The notes below the pieces were generated by a model. That model saw only the letters and a list, made by a program, of their open reading frames with translations. It was not told the origin of the DNA and ran no database searches. A stretch of 64,000 nt of DNA from Terriglobia bacterium. GTDB taxonomy: Bacteria; Acidobacteriota; Terriglobia; JAIQFV01. The stretch is taken from contig JAQUPQ010000012.1 in assembly GCA_028716525.1 (NCBI GenBank), positions 1 through 64,000 of the forward strand, read 5' to 3'. Position 1 is the first letter of the stretch; the number at the start of each line of letters is the position of its first letter. This document shows positions 7,273 to 14,704 of the stretch, piece after piece. The translations under genes were made by a program, and so were the position numbers.

Positions 7273-7503
7273 TCACTTTCCGCGAATCCGCGCCAGCGCC
7301 CACAGGATTGTACTACACCCGAGATACACCGGCCACAGCACGACGATGAGCAGGAACCCGAGCACCGTCATGCCGTCGTCACGCGAGCCCGCCACGGGGT
7401 CCACCTGAACATCCGACCGTCGAACCGCACGCTCCATCCCAATGACGAGAGCCACGCCGATCGCGAGGTAGATGAGACAGCCGACGATTTGAGCCGTTGT
7501 CAT
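7273..7503 (-). CDS. small membrane protein with two predicted TM helices
   Basis: The protein has 76 residues starting MTTAQIVGCLIYLAIG. Two hydrophobic segments, residues about 5-22 and 42-66, are separated by a charged loop (RAVRRSDVQVDPVAGSRDDG). The start at 7503 has AGGA upstream and overlaps the stop of the previous gene. Size and topology would suit a holin, but the endolysin genes are 12 kb away, so this is only a possibility. Confidence 0.7.
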   Translation of the reverse strand: MTTAQIVGCLIYLAIGVALVIGMERAVRRSDVQVDPVAGSRDDGMTVLGFLLIVVLWPVYLGCSTILWALARIRGK

Positions 7504-7733
7504 CTTACCCGTCCTTTCCGCAAAAGTACGCGACATGCTTTGTCCATCGCCCTTGCAACGCGCAACGGTTCCACCTCACGCCTAAGCTTCGCGTTCTCAG
7601 CCCGCAACCGTGCCGCCTCGTCTGCCGTGGAAAGCAGGTCGCGAAGCTCCGAGGCGTCCACCGTGGCGACCTGCACCTTGTCGTAGCCGGAATCGAGAGC
7701 CGCCCGGATTTCCTTGATGCGTTTTGGTGTCAC
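7500..7733 (-). CDS. small coiled-coil protein
   Basis: The protein has 77 residues with a GTG start at 7733 behind GGAGGG; the GTGA overlaps the stop of the upstream gene. A helical heptad segment LLSTADEAARLRAENAKLRRE spans the middle and the C-terminus is basic. It is one of several short coiled-coil proteins in this operon. No function is assigned. Confidence 0.7.
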   Translation of the reverse strand: MTPKRIKEIRAALDSGYDKVQVATVDASELRDLLSTADEAARLRAENAKLRREVEPLRVARAMDKACRVLLRKGRVR

Positions 7734-7972
7734 TTCGTCCCTCCGATTGTGAGCGCCCTGAGTGTTCTCCTGTCGGCCTCCTTGGCCCGCTCTAGTGCCG
7801 AGTCAGCCAGCGCCCGAACCCGGCCCAACTCGTCAACCAGGCCCGCCTCATCACAAAGCAGGGCCGTCCGGCAGTAGTCCGAGACGGTCATGCTCGCCGC
7901 GCGGGCCTTCCCCTGTAGCGTCGCCTTCTCGGCTGGAGACAGGCGGACAATGACCTGGGAGGTGCGCTTCAC
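7730..7972 (-). CDS. ribbon-helix-helix / MobC-like small DNA-binding protein
   Basis: The protein has 80 residues. KRTSQVIVRLSPAEKATLQG followed by KARAASMTVSDYCRTALL has the strand-helix-helix pattern of ribbon-helix-helix and MobC-like proteins. The GTG start at 7972 is chosen because it overlaps the preceding TGA; the frame is also open further upstream. The C-terminus is helical. It probably binds DNA as a dimer; the target is unknown. Confidence 0.7.
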   Translation of the reverse strand: MKRTSQVIVRLSPAEKATLQGKARAASMTVSDYCRTALLCDEAGLVDELGRVRALADSALERAKEADRRTLRALTIGGTK

Positions 7973-8604
7973 TTCGCCGTTGTCACTTCCGCGTATCCCG
8001 AGCACGTCGGCGCGCTACCGGGTTCCTGGCCTGCCTCGCAAGGCGACCCCACGTACATCGATTCGCCGCGCCAGTGCTCACAATCCCGGCACGTCCTGTT
8101 CGTCGTCTCGACAACCGTGAACGGCGCGGGCACCTCGCCCATGTCGACAACGTAGGGCGTCCCGTCCGAGTTCACCCACCTCGCATCAATCGGAGCGTCT
8201 GTTATCGTCACGCACTCGGGCATCGGCCCCGGCGAATGCGAGGCCACCCACCCCGCGAGCGAGGTGCGAAGGTCTTCAATTTCTTTCAGAGCCAATGTGA
8301 CGGATGCCGTCAATAGATACGACTCGTCGTTCGGCTTGCACCCGATACCGGCGTCAACGATGCGCTGCGTGTTTCGGTTGATGCATTCCAAGGCGTTGTC
8401 GCGTTCGTTGCGCAGTTCGGCGTTCTCGGCTTCGAGTTCTCCCATCTTCTGCGCTCGCATCCACTCGCCGACGGACGAAAGCATCTGGTCTTGCGTCTGT
8501 CGCGCAACGCGGGTTTCGTGAACCGTCAACGGCTCGTCATGGAGCGCCGCTTCTAGTTGGTCGGCGAGGCCGTTCATTATGCGGCGGAATTTCTCAGCGT
8601 CCAT
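7969..8604 (-). CDS. hypothetical protein with helical N-terminus and C-terminal Cys cluster
   Basis: The protein has 211 residues and GAGGAGA five bases before ATG 8604. Residues 1-95 are helical with a coiled-coil stretch (MGELEAENAELRNERDN). The C-terminal 40 residues hold CRDCEHWRG and later Cys in PCEAG...TCSGY, a pattern common at the ends of small phage proteins and probably zinc-binding. It overlaps its neighbours on both sides. Confidence 0.75.
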   Translation of the reverse strand: MDAEKFRRIMNGLADQLEAALHDEPLTVHETRVARQTQDQMLSSVGEWMRAQKMGELEAENAELRNERDNALECINRNTQRIVDAGIGCKPNDESYLLTASVTLALKEIEDLRTSLAGWVASHSPGPMPECVTITDAPIDARWVNSDGTPYVVDMGEVPAPFTVVETTNRTCRDCEHWRGESMYVGSPCEAGQEPGSAPTCSGYAEVTTAK

Positions 8605-9130
8605 TATTCTCTCCTCTCATCACCGCTTCCGGCACTTGTCCTGCAATCTTCGCTACCGCAACGCCTGGCACGCGCCACAGCCCTTGTGCTCCCCGTATCG
8701 ACACCGGCCGGGCCAAGGGCATGACCGACGTGAACCTCCACTGGTAGCCGGTTGAGTGACCCCACGGCATGGGTATCCCCTGCGACGTCCCGAGATATTG
8801 AGCCACCGCGACAATGGCGGAACGTGGCGAGGTCGCATCGTCGTACATCGCATGGTCAAACACGGATTCGGGGTCTCGGGAAGGCATGGCGAAATGCACT
8901 TTCCCGAATTCTAGAACGTCCACATGCAGTCCCGCCGCCTCGGCATCCCTCACGAGGTCTAGCAGCTCCCCGAGCTTCGGGTGTCGTGCCCCGCCGAGCT
9001 TGCGAGCGCCCGCGTGGATTGCTACCCACTCCCCGTGCGCAAGTGTCGGCTTCCACGTGCGGTTTTCACACGCCTTACCAGCCGCGCAAAAGGCCCAGGC
9101 GTACCAGGGGTAGACCGTGAAGGCTTTCAT
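8594..9130 (-). CDS. ASCH-domain protein
   Basis: The protein has 178 residues starting MKAFTVYPWYAWAFCAAGKAC, then ENRTWKP and GEWVAIHAG. This is the start of the ASCH fold (RNA-binding, PUA-like): a PWA..I..G.K.xENRTW motif followed by a strand ending in HAG. ASCH proteins occur in phages, and some hydrolyse N4-acetylcytidine. AGGGGAAG precedes ATG 9130. The role here is unknown; RNA or modified-nucleotide binding is inferred from the family. Confidence 0.75.
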   Translation of the reverse strand: MKAFTVYPWYAWAFCAAGKACENRTWKPTLAHGEWVAIHAGARKLGGARHPKLGELLDLVRDAEAAGLHVDVLEFGKVHFAMPSRDPESVFDHAMYDDATSPRSAIVAVAQYLGTSQGIPMPWGHSTGYQWRFTSVMPLARPVSIRGAQGLWRVPGVAVAKIAGQVPEAVMRGENNGR

Positions 9131-9552
9131 CGCTTCCCCTTGAAGTAGGTTCGCGGCCACGGTTCGTGTAGTGTCGTCGCACTCGTTATCGCCCGTATCG
9201 CTTCCGCTGCGCCCTTGGCTACAACAACCGTATCGCCAATTCGCCGCAAGTATTCGTGCCAGCCCTTCTGCGCGTCGCTCGTCACGCTGCCCTTGACCCG
9301 CTTCATTTCGATCCACAGCCGCAACCCCGGCACGTGAAGGTCCGGCACACCCGAGTTGACGCCCTCCGCTTTGAGCCGAGCCGCGACCGCCTTGTTCCGG
9401 TCACCGCCATTTGGAACGGCGTAAATCGCGAAGTCTCCGTTCGGCAGACACAATCCGGGCCAGCGGAATCGGGCGTAGTCTCGGCACCACTCGATGACAG
9501 CCGCTTGCTCGTCGTGCTCCAACGGGACGAACGTGAGGGCGCGACGTCTCAT
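9127..9552 (-). CDS. VRR-NUC domain nuclease
   Basis: The protein has 141 residues and carries the VRR-NUC signature: an early Glu (DEQAAVIEW), PNGGDRNK, GVNSGVPDLHVP (Asp71), LWIEMKRVKG (Glu82, Lys84), a Gln near residue 95 and a closing VVVAKGAAEA strand. These residues form the PD-(D/E)XK active site. Stand-alone VRR-NUC proteins are common in phages and can cut branched DNA. The start overlaps the previous stop as ATGA. Confidence 0.85.
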   Translation of the reverse strand: MRRRALTFVPLEHDEQAAVIEWCRDYARFRWPGLCLPNGDFAIYAVPNGGDRNKAVAARLKAEGVNSGVPDLHVPGLRLWIEMKRVKGSVTSDAQKGWHEYLRRIGDTVVVAKGAAEAIRAITSATTLHEPWPRTYFKGKR

Positions 9553-9887
9553 GGTAGCAGCGCCGCCGGAATCGCAAGATATTCGTACTCAGTTCGGCCA
9601 TGATGACCGTGAGCGCACAATCTCTCGCGCCTATCAAGAGCTCCGGTCTTGTACAATTTGCAACATTGACGCGATATGTTCGACGGCTGCAAAGAGACGA
9701 GTCCCGCACAACGGTTCAACTCCTTGACCGTCTTCCAATCTGTATCACACGCAGCAATGATGCTAGCATTGTATCTGCTCCTGTCTTCGACCGGACGACC
9801 GTGCCTCCTTCTGACAACGGTGAAGGATTTGATAATCTCGTCACCGACAACCTTGTCAAACTGCGATGCGATTTCTTCCAACCTCAT
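9549..9887 (-). CDS. winged-helix-like protein
   Basis: The protein has 112 residues. Residues 40-105 (YNASIIAACDTDWKTVKELN... then SNISRQCCKLYKTGALDRRE... and GRTEYEYLAI) read as a helix-turn-helix followed by a beta wing, similar to small MarR/ArsR-like DNA-binding modules. The ribosome-binding site is weak (AAAGAG). It is translationally coupled to the VRR-NUC gene. Possibly an early regulator. Confidence 0.65.
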   Translation of the reverse strand: MRLEEIASQFDKVVGDEIIKSFTVVRRRHGRPVEDRSRYNASIIAACDTDWKTVKELNRCAGLVSLQPSNISRQCCKLYKTGALDRRERLCAHGHHGRTEYEYLAIPAALLP

Positions 9888-9905
9888 TTCAATCCACTCT
9901 TTCGG

Positions 9906-10487
9906 TTACGCCAGCGCCTTCGCGATGACCTTGATTTGGTCGCACACCTCTCCGCCCCGCTGCAACGTATTCTCCACGATGGCGAGGTGCTTGGCGCACA
10001 CGGCGATGTCCTTCTTGCCGACGCCGTACCACGACAGACTTGCCGCCAGATTTTTCGCGTCAAATAGATAACCGGTCAATCGCCAGTAGACTTCCATCTC
10101 GGCCGACAGCGCCGCAACCTCAAACACGGCCATGTGCGCTTTGCTCGTGAAGTAGCGCAACCAGAAGAGCAGGTGCGCGTCGCCGCCTTGTTTCACGTGC
10201 TGGCATTCGTGCGCCACGATGCAGACTTGCTGGGCCGGAGTCCACGCCGACGGACCGAGTTTGAACGGCAGATAGATGACGTCGCCAACTGTGATAGCAC
10301 AGTTGTATAGGAACGTCTCGCGGTCCTTCACTCCGATCGCGTCCAGCGCCGCCGCGAGTGTCTTGACCGTTGCGGACGTCGGCCCGTACTGGATGGTCGC
10401 TCCGTAGTGCTTCGCCAGCGCCAAGCACACCCGCTTCGCCTGAGCGCTGGTCTTCACCTTCCCAACGAGGTCAACGAGCTTTGACAT
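9906..10487 (-). CDS. putative zinc metallopeptidase (HExxH)
   Basis: The protein has 193 residues; ATG 10487 follows GGAGG. A metallopeptidase motif VAHECQHVKQGGD (HExxH at residues 93-97) is followed about 30 residues later by SAEMEVYWR, whose Glu could be a third ligand. The hydrophobic flanks and the single domain resemble small minigluzincin-like or DUF4157-like peptidases. No signal peptide is visible, so it would act in the cytoplasm; the substrate is unknown. Confidence 0.7.
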   Translation of the reverse strand: MSKLVDLVGKVKTSAQAKRVCLALAKHYGATIQYGPTSATVKTLAAALDAIGVKDRETFLYNCAITVGDVIYLPFKLGPSAWTPAQQVCIVAHECQHVKQGGDAHLLFWLRYFTSKAHMAVFEVAALSAEMEVYWRLTGYLFDAKNLAASLSWYGVGKKDIAVCAKHLAIVENTLQRGGEVCDQIKVIAKALA

Positions 10488-10728
10488 CTGAATCCTCCAC
10501 CTTCTCCCAATCGCAGAATTCAAACGACCACGTTTGTTCCCTCGAATGCGTCATTGGTTTCCCATTGCGTGTTAGTGCCCGTGCCAACACGCATTCTTCC
10601 CCAATCGTCGTAATCTCGAATTCTATACCGCCGCCAGCCAAGCCTCCTCCTGTGACTCTGGTTCCAGGACTCCACCCCATGCGCTGACAGAATTCGGCCG
10701 GAGTTTCGTCAGCCCGCTGTCGATTCAC
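10471..10728 (-). CDS. small hypothetical protein
   Basis: The protein has 85 residues with a GTG start at 10728 behind GGAGGTG, overlapping the previous TGA. It is predicted to be mostly beta: residues 20-70 (PGTRVTGGG, IEFEITTIGEECVLARAL, TWSFEFCDWEKV) look like a small SH3-like or KOW-like barrel of the type phages use as accessory domains. No function is assigned. Confidence 0.65.
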   Translation of the reverse strand: MNRQRADETPAEFCQRMGWSPGTRVTGGGLAGGGIEFEITTIGEECVLARALTRNGKPMTHSREQTWSFEFCDWEKVEDSDVKAR

Positions 10729-11168
10729 TGTACACCTCCATAGTTGGCAAGCATCGCGATTACCTCATCAAGCGAGACGCAAACGCTATCAAACATCTTG
10801 ACCATGAGTTCCGGTTCCCCATCGGCGAGTAGCAGAATCGTTTGCTTCCCCTGTCCCGCTGCCCACCCCATCTCCATACTCGCGCTGCGACCGAAAGGCT
10901 GGACTCCAACGAACGTATCCGCCCACTGCATCGCATCGAAGTCGCTTTGGAACCCGGCCGCAGCCACCTCGTGCAACAGGGCATCTCGATACTTTTCGGG
11001 TGTCCACTTCTGCCATTCGGTGTCGATTTCGCTCCAATGGAAACCGTGGTTCCCTTCTTTCGGATTTCTAAAATCGTACACCTCGTGTCCGGCCGCGCGA
11101 AGTGCCGCAACAACCTCTTGCTGTCGAGGTGTGCGCCACGAAGATGCAACGTAAATCTTGAACTTCAT
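10725..11168 (-). CDS. nucleoside 2-deoxyribosyltransferase-like protein
   Basis: The protein has 147 residues starting MKFKIYVASSWRTPRQQEVV. It follows the pattern of the deoxyribosyltransferase / DUF4406 fold: an N-terminal IYVASSW strand, GHEVYDFRNP, a WxxID..W.KWT segment, DFDAMQWAD, and GRSASMEMGWAAGQGK with its conserved Glu. Related phage proteins act in nucleotide salvage, but close relatives of unknown activity also exist. GGAGGTG precedes ATG 11168. Confidence 0.7.
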   Translation of the reverse strand: MKFKIYVASSWRTPRQQEVVAALRAAGHEVYDFRNPKEGNHGFHWSEIDTEWQKWTPEKYRDALLHEVAAAGFQSDFDAMQWADTFVGVQPFGRSASMEMGWAAGQGKQTILLLADGEPELMVKMFDSVCVSLDEVIAMLANYGGVQ

Positions 11169-11434
11169 TCGACACCTCCGTCGCACTCCCCGACCGGCAC
11201 GCAACCGGCCGTCTCCGAGCCCTCCCAAACTAGCGCCGTTTCACAGCACTCCCAAGCGCCCGGTCCGACGTCGGCGCAGTTCTCGACCACGTACCAGTCG
11301 CCGTCGCTCGCGCACTCTTCCACCACCATACCGTCGCACCTCGTGTCCTTTGGCTCGCACCCGTCGTGACACGTCGCCACGGCCAGCCCGAGCACGACGA
11401 ACGTCGCGACCATGAGCATGTAGGCTGGATTCAT
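11165..11434 (-). CDS. small secreted Cys-rich protein
   Basis: The protein has 89 residues. Residues 1-20 (MNPAYMLMVATFVVLGLAVA) are a signal peptide or N-terminal anchor, followed by about 65 residues with eleven Cys (CHDGCEPKDTRC, VVEEC, ENC, WECC, GC, EC). The density suggests a disulfide-bonded domain outside the cytoplasm. Similar Cys-rich modules are frequent in Myxococcota. A Cys follows the hydrophobic stretch, but the Thr before it is atypical for a lipobox. Start and stop overlap both neighbours as ATGA. Confidence 0.75.
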   Translation of the reverse strand: MNPAYMLMVATFVVLGLAVATCHDGCEPKDTRCDGMVVEECASDGDWYVVENCADVGPGAWECCETALVWEGSETAGCVPVGECDGGVE

Positions 11435-11736
11435 TTCGAGCCCCCTTCCACTCCCGCGAAAAGCTCCCCACTCGCGGTCATCTGCTTGATGGTTTTCTTC
11501 GCCGCCGTGCGGATGGCTTCTGCCGTCACTTCGGCAACGCGCGACTCCGCAACGCGCTTGCACTCCGCCGCCACGATAGGCCGGAAGTCTATCGCCGCGA
11601 CCTGCCTCGCCACCTCGTCAATGATGACCTTCGTCCCGTAGCCCTTGAGATAGCCATCGTTCTGGAACGCCAGACGCGCCGACTCGGACACGACGTCATT
11701 GATGATTTGGTCGTTCAACTCAATTTCAATTTTCAT
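11431..11736 (-). CDS. hypothetical helical protein
   Basis: The protein has 101 residues starting MKIEIELNDQIINDVVSES, with GGAGGGGG upstream of 11736. It is helical throughout; the N-terminal strand followed by IINDVVSESARLAFQND resembles phage proteins annotated as DUF-type structural accessories. It overlaps its upstream neighbour by eleven bases. No motif gives a function. Confidence 0.7.
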   Translation of the reverse strand: MKIEIELNDQIINDVVSESARLAFQNDGYLKGYGTKVIIDEVARQVAAIDFRPIVAAECKRVAESRVAEVTAEAIRTAAKKTIKQMTASGELFAGVEGGSK

Positions 11737-12127
11737 TCCGACCCCCTCCATGACTTCGATTCTCATGTTCGAGTCGTTCTATTCGGTCGAGAAGTTCGGC
11801 CGTCGTCTTCGGGCAGAACGTGGAAATGTATTCGGCGTCCGGGTGATTTACGGAGCGGCACCAATCCGCGTGGTGTTCTCTGCCCGGAATAATGGCTAGA
11901 AGTGCGTCTACTCTATCCATGAGCCCGTTCACGGCGAACCGAGGCGCTGCGCTCGCCATTCCCCATCGCACGAAGTCCATAACGATTGCACCCATTCCGC
12001 TACGACTTCTGAGAGACACGCACTTGCACGACGGATTTGCTTCCCAGTGCCATTGGCCTGGAGTCGCTTTCTCTATGCGATTTCTCAACTCGACGAGAGT
12101 ATAGCCGCCGTACTTTTCGTCGCTCAC
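11726..12127 (-). CDS. Ea22-like hypothetical protein
   Basis: The protein has 133 residues with a GTG start at 12127 overlapping the previous stop. The opening YTLVELRNRIEKATPGQWHWE is typical of Ea22/ead-like early phage proteins (ATPGPW motif), followed by FAVNGLMDRVDALLAI. The ending TTAELLDRIERLEHEN is helical. These proteins have no established biochemical function. Confidence 0.65.
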   Translation of the reverse strand: MSDEKYGGYTLVELRNRIEKATPGQWHWEANPSCKCVSLRSRSGMGAIVMDFVRWGMASAAPRFAVNGLMDRVDALLAIIPGREHHADWCRSVNHPDAEYISTFCPKTTAELLDRIERLEHENRSHGGGRNEN

Positions 12128-12528
12128 TTCTCCACTCCCATCTGCGCTTCGAGCGCCTTGATTCCCGCGTCAACGACGTCGTGCATGGACACGCCTTCGA
12201 AGCACATCGGCACGTCCGCGTCTTCGGCCATGACGGCCTGGTACGCCGCCCACGCGCGCTTCTGCTTCGCCGTCATCTGTCGGTGCATGGGCCGCTCGAT
12301 TCGGTTCGCCGCGACCATCGCCGACAGCATCGCCTCTCGCGCGAACGGTATCGCCGCGAGCACGGACGCGAACGCCGGGATGATGTCCCCCCGGTACGAG
12401 GTCAGGGTGCAACCGTCCGGTTCTTTCATCACCGTCACGACGTGCGACCCGATCCCGAGCCCGTCGCATGCCGCCGTGTCACGCACGGGGTGGTAGCGAC
12501 CGTTGCACTTTTCGAAGAGGGTTGTCAT
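12124..12528 (-). CDS. hypothetical protein
   Basis: The protein has 134 residues; ATG 12528 follows GGAGG. The N-terminal 45 residues contain Cys at positions 8, 21 and 40; the remainder is helical (FASVLAAIPFAREAMLSAMV..., MTAKQKRAWAAYQAVMAED). It is coupled to the Ea22-like gene by GTGA. No family is recognised. Confidence 0.7.
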   Translation of the reverse strand: MTTLFEKCNGRYHPVRDTAACDGLGIGSHVVTVMKEPDGCTLTSYRGDIIPAFASVLAAIPFAREAMLSAMVAANRIERPMHRQMTAKQKRAWAAYQAVMAEDADVPMCFEGVSMHDVVDAGIKALEAQMGVEK

Positions 12529-12541
12529 TCGGGGGCCTCCA

Positions 12542-12778
12542 TCAAAAAAGTTCGAGTTGTCCTATTGTCAGAACAGGCTTTTCTTCCACCTCGACACGAG
12601 CCGCGATGTCCATCCATGACGCATCGTCGTGGCACGGAACACCAGATGTCTTCAACCGATTCCACGCTGCGTTGGCTTCCGAGCCGGGTTCGTGACTCTC
12701 GACGCGAGCACCGTATTGCGAGTAGGAGCACACGCGACCAGACGGAGATCGATATGCAATTTCAACCTTGTCCGCCAC
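12542..12778 (-). CDS. small hypothetical protein
   Basis: The protein has 78 residues with a GTG start at 12778 six bases after GGAAGGGG; the frame is open much further upstream but only as a shadow of the next gene. It reads VADKVEIAYRSPSGRVCSYS... and contains two Cys. A short beta-rich sequence without recognisable motifs. Confidence 0.6.
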   Translation of the reverse strand: MADKVEIAYRSPSGRVCSYSQYGARVESHEPGSEANAAWNRLKTSGVPCHDDASWMDIAARVEVEEKPVLTIGQLELF

Positions 12779-12806
12779 GTCAATCCCCTTCCGCCGTCCG
12801 CCTCGA

Positions 12807-13112
12807 TTACGCGCGCCCCACCAATGTCTTCTCTTCTTCCAGCCGCATGAATTCGCTGAGACATGCGTGGCACATCTTCGGATGACGTGGATGCTGAAAC
12901 GTGCTACCGCCAACTCGATTCGGCCAGGCAATCCAATCATGTCTAGATTCCCGCACGGGATAGACTATCCAGAACTGTTCACCGCATTTCCCGCACGTCT
13001 CGCGGTCTTCGTCTCTGTAGTATCGCAACTCGCGACGACGGAACTCGATGCCCGCGAGAATTCCGTCTCGGTAGGAGTCAAGTCGCGACGACTCTTCGTC
13101 TCGCCACGTCAT
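12807..13112 (-). CDS. zinc-binding hypothetical protein
   Basis: The protein has 101 residues starting MTWRDEESSRLDSYRDGI. TCGKCGEQFWIVYP and, about 45 residues later, PKMCHACLSEF supply two CxxC pairs that probably bind one zinc. Arg-rich helices precede the site. The start overlaps the previous stop as ATGA. Function unknown. Confidence 0.7.
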   Translation of the reverse strand: MTWRDEESSRLDSYRDGILAGIEFRRRELRYYRDEDRETCGKCGEQFWIVYPVRESRHDWIAWPNRVGGSTFQHPRHPKMCHACLSEFMRLEEEKTLVGRA

Positions 13113-13426
13113 CGCTCTGCCCTCTCGACTAGTTTCGCCAGTTCTTCGAACGACAGCGAGACGCGGCGAGTCTCGACGTCCCATTCCGCAAGTGACCCGA
13201 GCGCGTGCGCCTTCGCGAAGCCGGAGACCTCGGTGCGGAACGCTTTGTCTCCGTCCCACTTCGCCTGGTGTTTCGCGTCCGTCTCCGACCGCCTACGCTC
13301 GGCCGCAAGGTGAATTCCACAGAGTGGCTTTCCGTTTTCGCCGGTGCCCTTGGCGGGCTTGCCGCACCCCCTACCGTCGTAGCCGTGCATTACGAATTCC
13401 GTGCACAATGTCAGATCCGCGCTCAT
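13109..13426 (-). CDS. hypothetical protein with Cys/His cluster
   Basis: The protein has 105 residues; ATG 13426 has GGAGG upstream. The N-terminal 45 residues hold LCTEFVMHGYDGRGCGKPA and LCGIHLAAERRR, a C-C-C-H arrangement like the treble-clef knuckles of phage accessory proteins. The C-terminal half is helical (FEELAKLVERAER). Function unknown. Confidence 0.7.
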   Translation of the reverse strand: MSADLTLCTEFVMHGYDGRGCGKPAKGTGENGKPLCGIHLAAERRRSETDAKHQAKWDGDKAFRTEVSGFAKAHALGSLAEWDVETRRVSLSFEELAKLVERAER

Positions 13427-13659
13427 GCCCGCGCCTCCTCAATCATCCGCTCCATCTGCGCTTGCGCCGCCACCGGAGACGGTCCGACGCCGAACAGGTG
13501 CGCCGACGCCTTGCGCCCGCAGGCGGGGCACGTGGCCTGCGCTGCGAACACGGTAGGCTGTCCAGCCAACTCCGTCTCCAACATGTCGTGACGGTGCTCG
13601 ACTATGAGCGGGCCGCCGCACTTCGGGCACGACAGATTCCGACTTTTGCCTTTTGCCAT
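13423..13659 (-). CDS. small zinc-ribbon protein
   Basis: The protein has 78 residues. SCPKCGGPLIVEH and, 33 residues later, TCPACGRKASAH form a classic zinc ribbon; a short helix follows. The start at 13659 is behind GGGAGG. Its N-terminus overlaps the C-terminal part of the small membrane-protein frame at 13602-13772. Nucleic-acid binding is plausible. Confidence 0.75.
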   Translation of the reverse strand: MAKGKSRNLSCPKCGGPLIVEHRHDMLETELAGQPTVFAAQATCPACGRKASAHLFGVGPSPVAAQAQMERMIEEARA

Positions 13660-13772
13660 TGACGCCTCCCATCCCCGAGGTCACTAGGTTTTCGAACGCT
13701 TCTTACGATGTCCGCAAGGGTGAACAAGAGCACCACGGCGGCGAGCGCCGCTAGAAGATACGCGAGCCACAT
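13602..13772 (-). CDS. small single-TM protein overlapping the zinc-ribbon gene
   Basis: This 56-residue frame (ATG 13772, TAG 13602) starts MWLAYLLAALAAVVLLFTLA, a strong transmembrane helix, followed by a basic tail. It fills the gap between the coiled-coil gene and the zinc-ribbon gene, with an AAGGCG site about ten bases upstream. The last third overlaps the zinc-ribbon gene in another frame, which lowers confidence. Confidence 0.5.
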   Translation of the reverse strand: MWLAYLLAALAAVVLLFTLADIVRSVRKPSDLGDGRRQWQKAKVGICRARSAAARS

Positions 13773-13774
13773 GG

Positions 13775-13981
13775 TCAGTCGCGCGCCTTCGCCCGGTCCA
13801 GTTCGTCACGCTGCCGCTCGGCCAAGTCGATGAGGTCCGCGATGCGCTGCTCTTGCCGACGGATGACCTCCGCCTGCCGCGCAACGTGCAACCGCAACCG
13901 CTCGACTTCTCCGGACGAAGTCACGGGCCTCAACTCCGTGACCCTTCGCGTATCAACCGCTACCGCCGCTCCCGTTCGCAC
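13775..13981 (-). CDS. small coiled-coil protein, first gene of an operon
   Basis: The protein has 68 residues with a GTG start at 13981 preceded by GAGGAG. The start is fixed by the promoter at 14029-14057, since earlier in-frame codons lie upstream of or at the transcript start. Residues 25-68 (VERLRLHVARQAEVIRRQEQ...) form a continuous coiled coil. Function unknown. Confidence 0.7.
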   Translation of the reverse strand: MRTGAAVAVDTRRVTELRPVTSSGEVERLRLHVARQAEVIRRQEQRIADLIDLAERQRDELDRAKARD

Positions 13982-14028
13982 CTTGTCTCTCCTCGTTGTG
14001 CGGGCGTTGTTCCCGCTGTCTGAAACAA

Positions 14029-14057
14029 GGTATAGCATAGCCGTTTTACGCTGTCAA
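14029..14057 (-). promoter_or_regulatory. sigma70-type promoter
   Basis: Minus-strand TTGACA (14052-14057) and TATACC (14029-14034) are 17 bp apart. Immediately upstream of the -35 box two direct repeats of GTAACAAAG (complement at 14059-14067 and 14072-14080) are spaced by 13 bases. Confidence 0.7.
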
Positions 14058-14058
14058 G

Positions 14059-14080
14059 CTTTGTTACGACACTTTGTTAC
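14059..14080 (-). promoter_or_regulatory. 9-bp direct repeat upstream of a promoter, candidate regulator site
   Basis: GTAACAAAG occurs twice on the minus strand (14072-14080 and 14059-14067) with 4 bases between. The near copy abuts the -35 box, the usual place for an activator or repressor site on one DNA face. No binding protein is known. Confidence 0.4.
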
Positions 14081-14092
14081 TACGCTCGGGAA

Positions 14093-14704
14093 TTACCCGA
14101 ACTCCGCCTCTACCTCGGACGGGGCCATCGTGGGGAGCGACAAGCCAGGGATGCCGGGCTTACTGCGTGGGTACTTACTCCTCGGTAGCGTTGGCGCGCG
14201 CGGCTCCTTCTCGCCGTCCGACGGCTCCCACCCGCCCGCGTAACACGAGGCGCTGTAGCCCGACGCGACCATCTCCCGCCCCGTGCGGTCCTCGTCTGCC
14301 TCGCTGCGGAACTGCCCACCGCCACGTGCCGCGTCTACCGGACCACGGGAGCATTGAGCGCAGAGTGCGTGCCCGGCTACCACGAGCTCCGGGTCAGCGT
14401 CGCACCCCTCGGTTGAGCAGAAGCCGATGCCGTGCGCCAGCCGTCGCGAGGTGGGCACCCACGAATAGCCGGGGCTCCCCTTGCCGTAGAGGTTCGTGAT
14501 TCGCTTGACCGTGCCGCGCCGTATCAGTACCGCGAGGTCGGCTATCACGATGCACTTGCCGTACCCCGTGCGCGCCTTGAGCATGAGCATCGTTGGCGGC
14601 TGGCGCTCCTCTCGCACGATGGCACAGATGGCCTTGAACAAGGCAACTTGGCGGGCGCGTATCGCCGCGCGTCTATCAGCGGGGTTGAGTTTCGCGCCGC
14701 CCAC
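14093..14704 (-). CDS. LexA-type winged-helix protein with zinc knuckle
   Basis: The protein has 203 residues with a GTG start at 14704. Residues 18-68 (RQVALFKAICAIVREERQ, then PPTMLMLKARTGYGKCIVIADLAVLIRRGTVKR) follow the N-terminal LexA DNA-binding layout (helix, PPT, helix-turn-helix, wing). FCSTEGCDADPELVVAGHALCAQC forms a zinc knuckle at about 95-118. There is no peptidase domain. A transcriptional regulator is likely. It overlaps the upstream gene by 29 bases. Confidence 0.65.
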   Translation of the reverse strand: MGGAKLNPADRRAAIRARQVALFKAICAIVREERQPPTMLMLKARTGYGKCIVIADLAVLIRRGTVKRITNLYGKGSPGYSWVPTSRRLAHGIGFCSTEGCDADPELVVAGHALCAQCSRGPVDAARGGGQFRSEADEDRTGREMVASGYSASCYAGGWEPSDGEKEPRAPTLPRSKYPRSKPGIPGLSLPTMAPSEVEAEFG

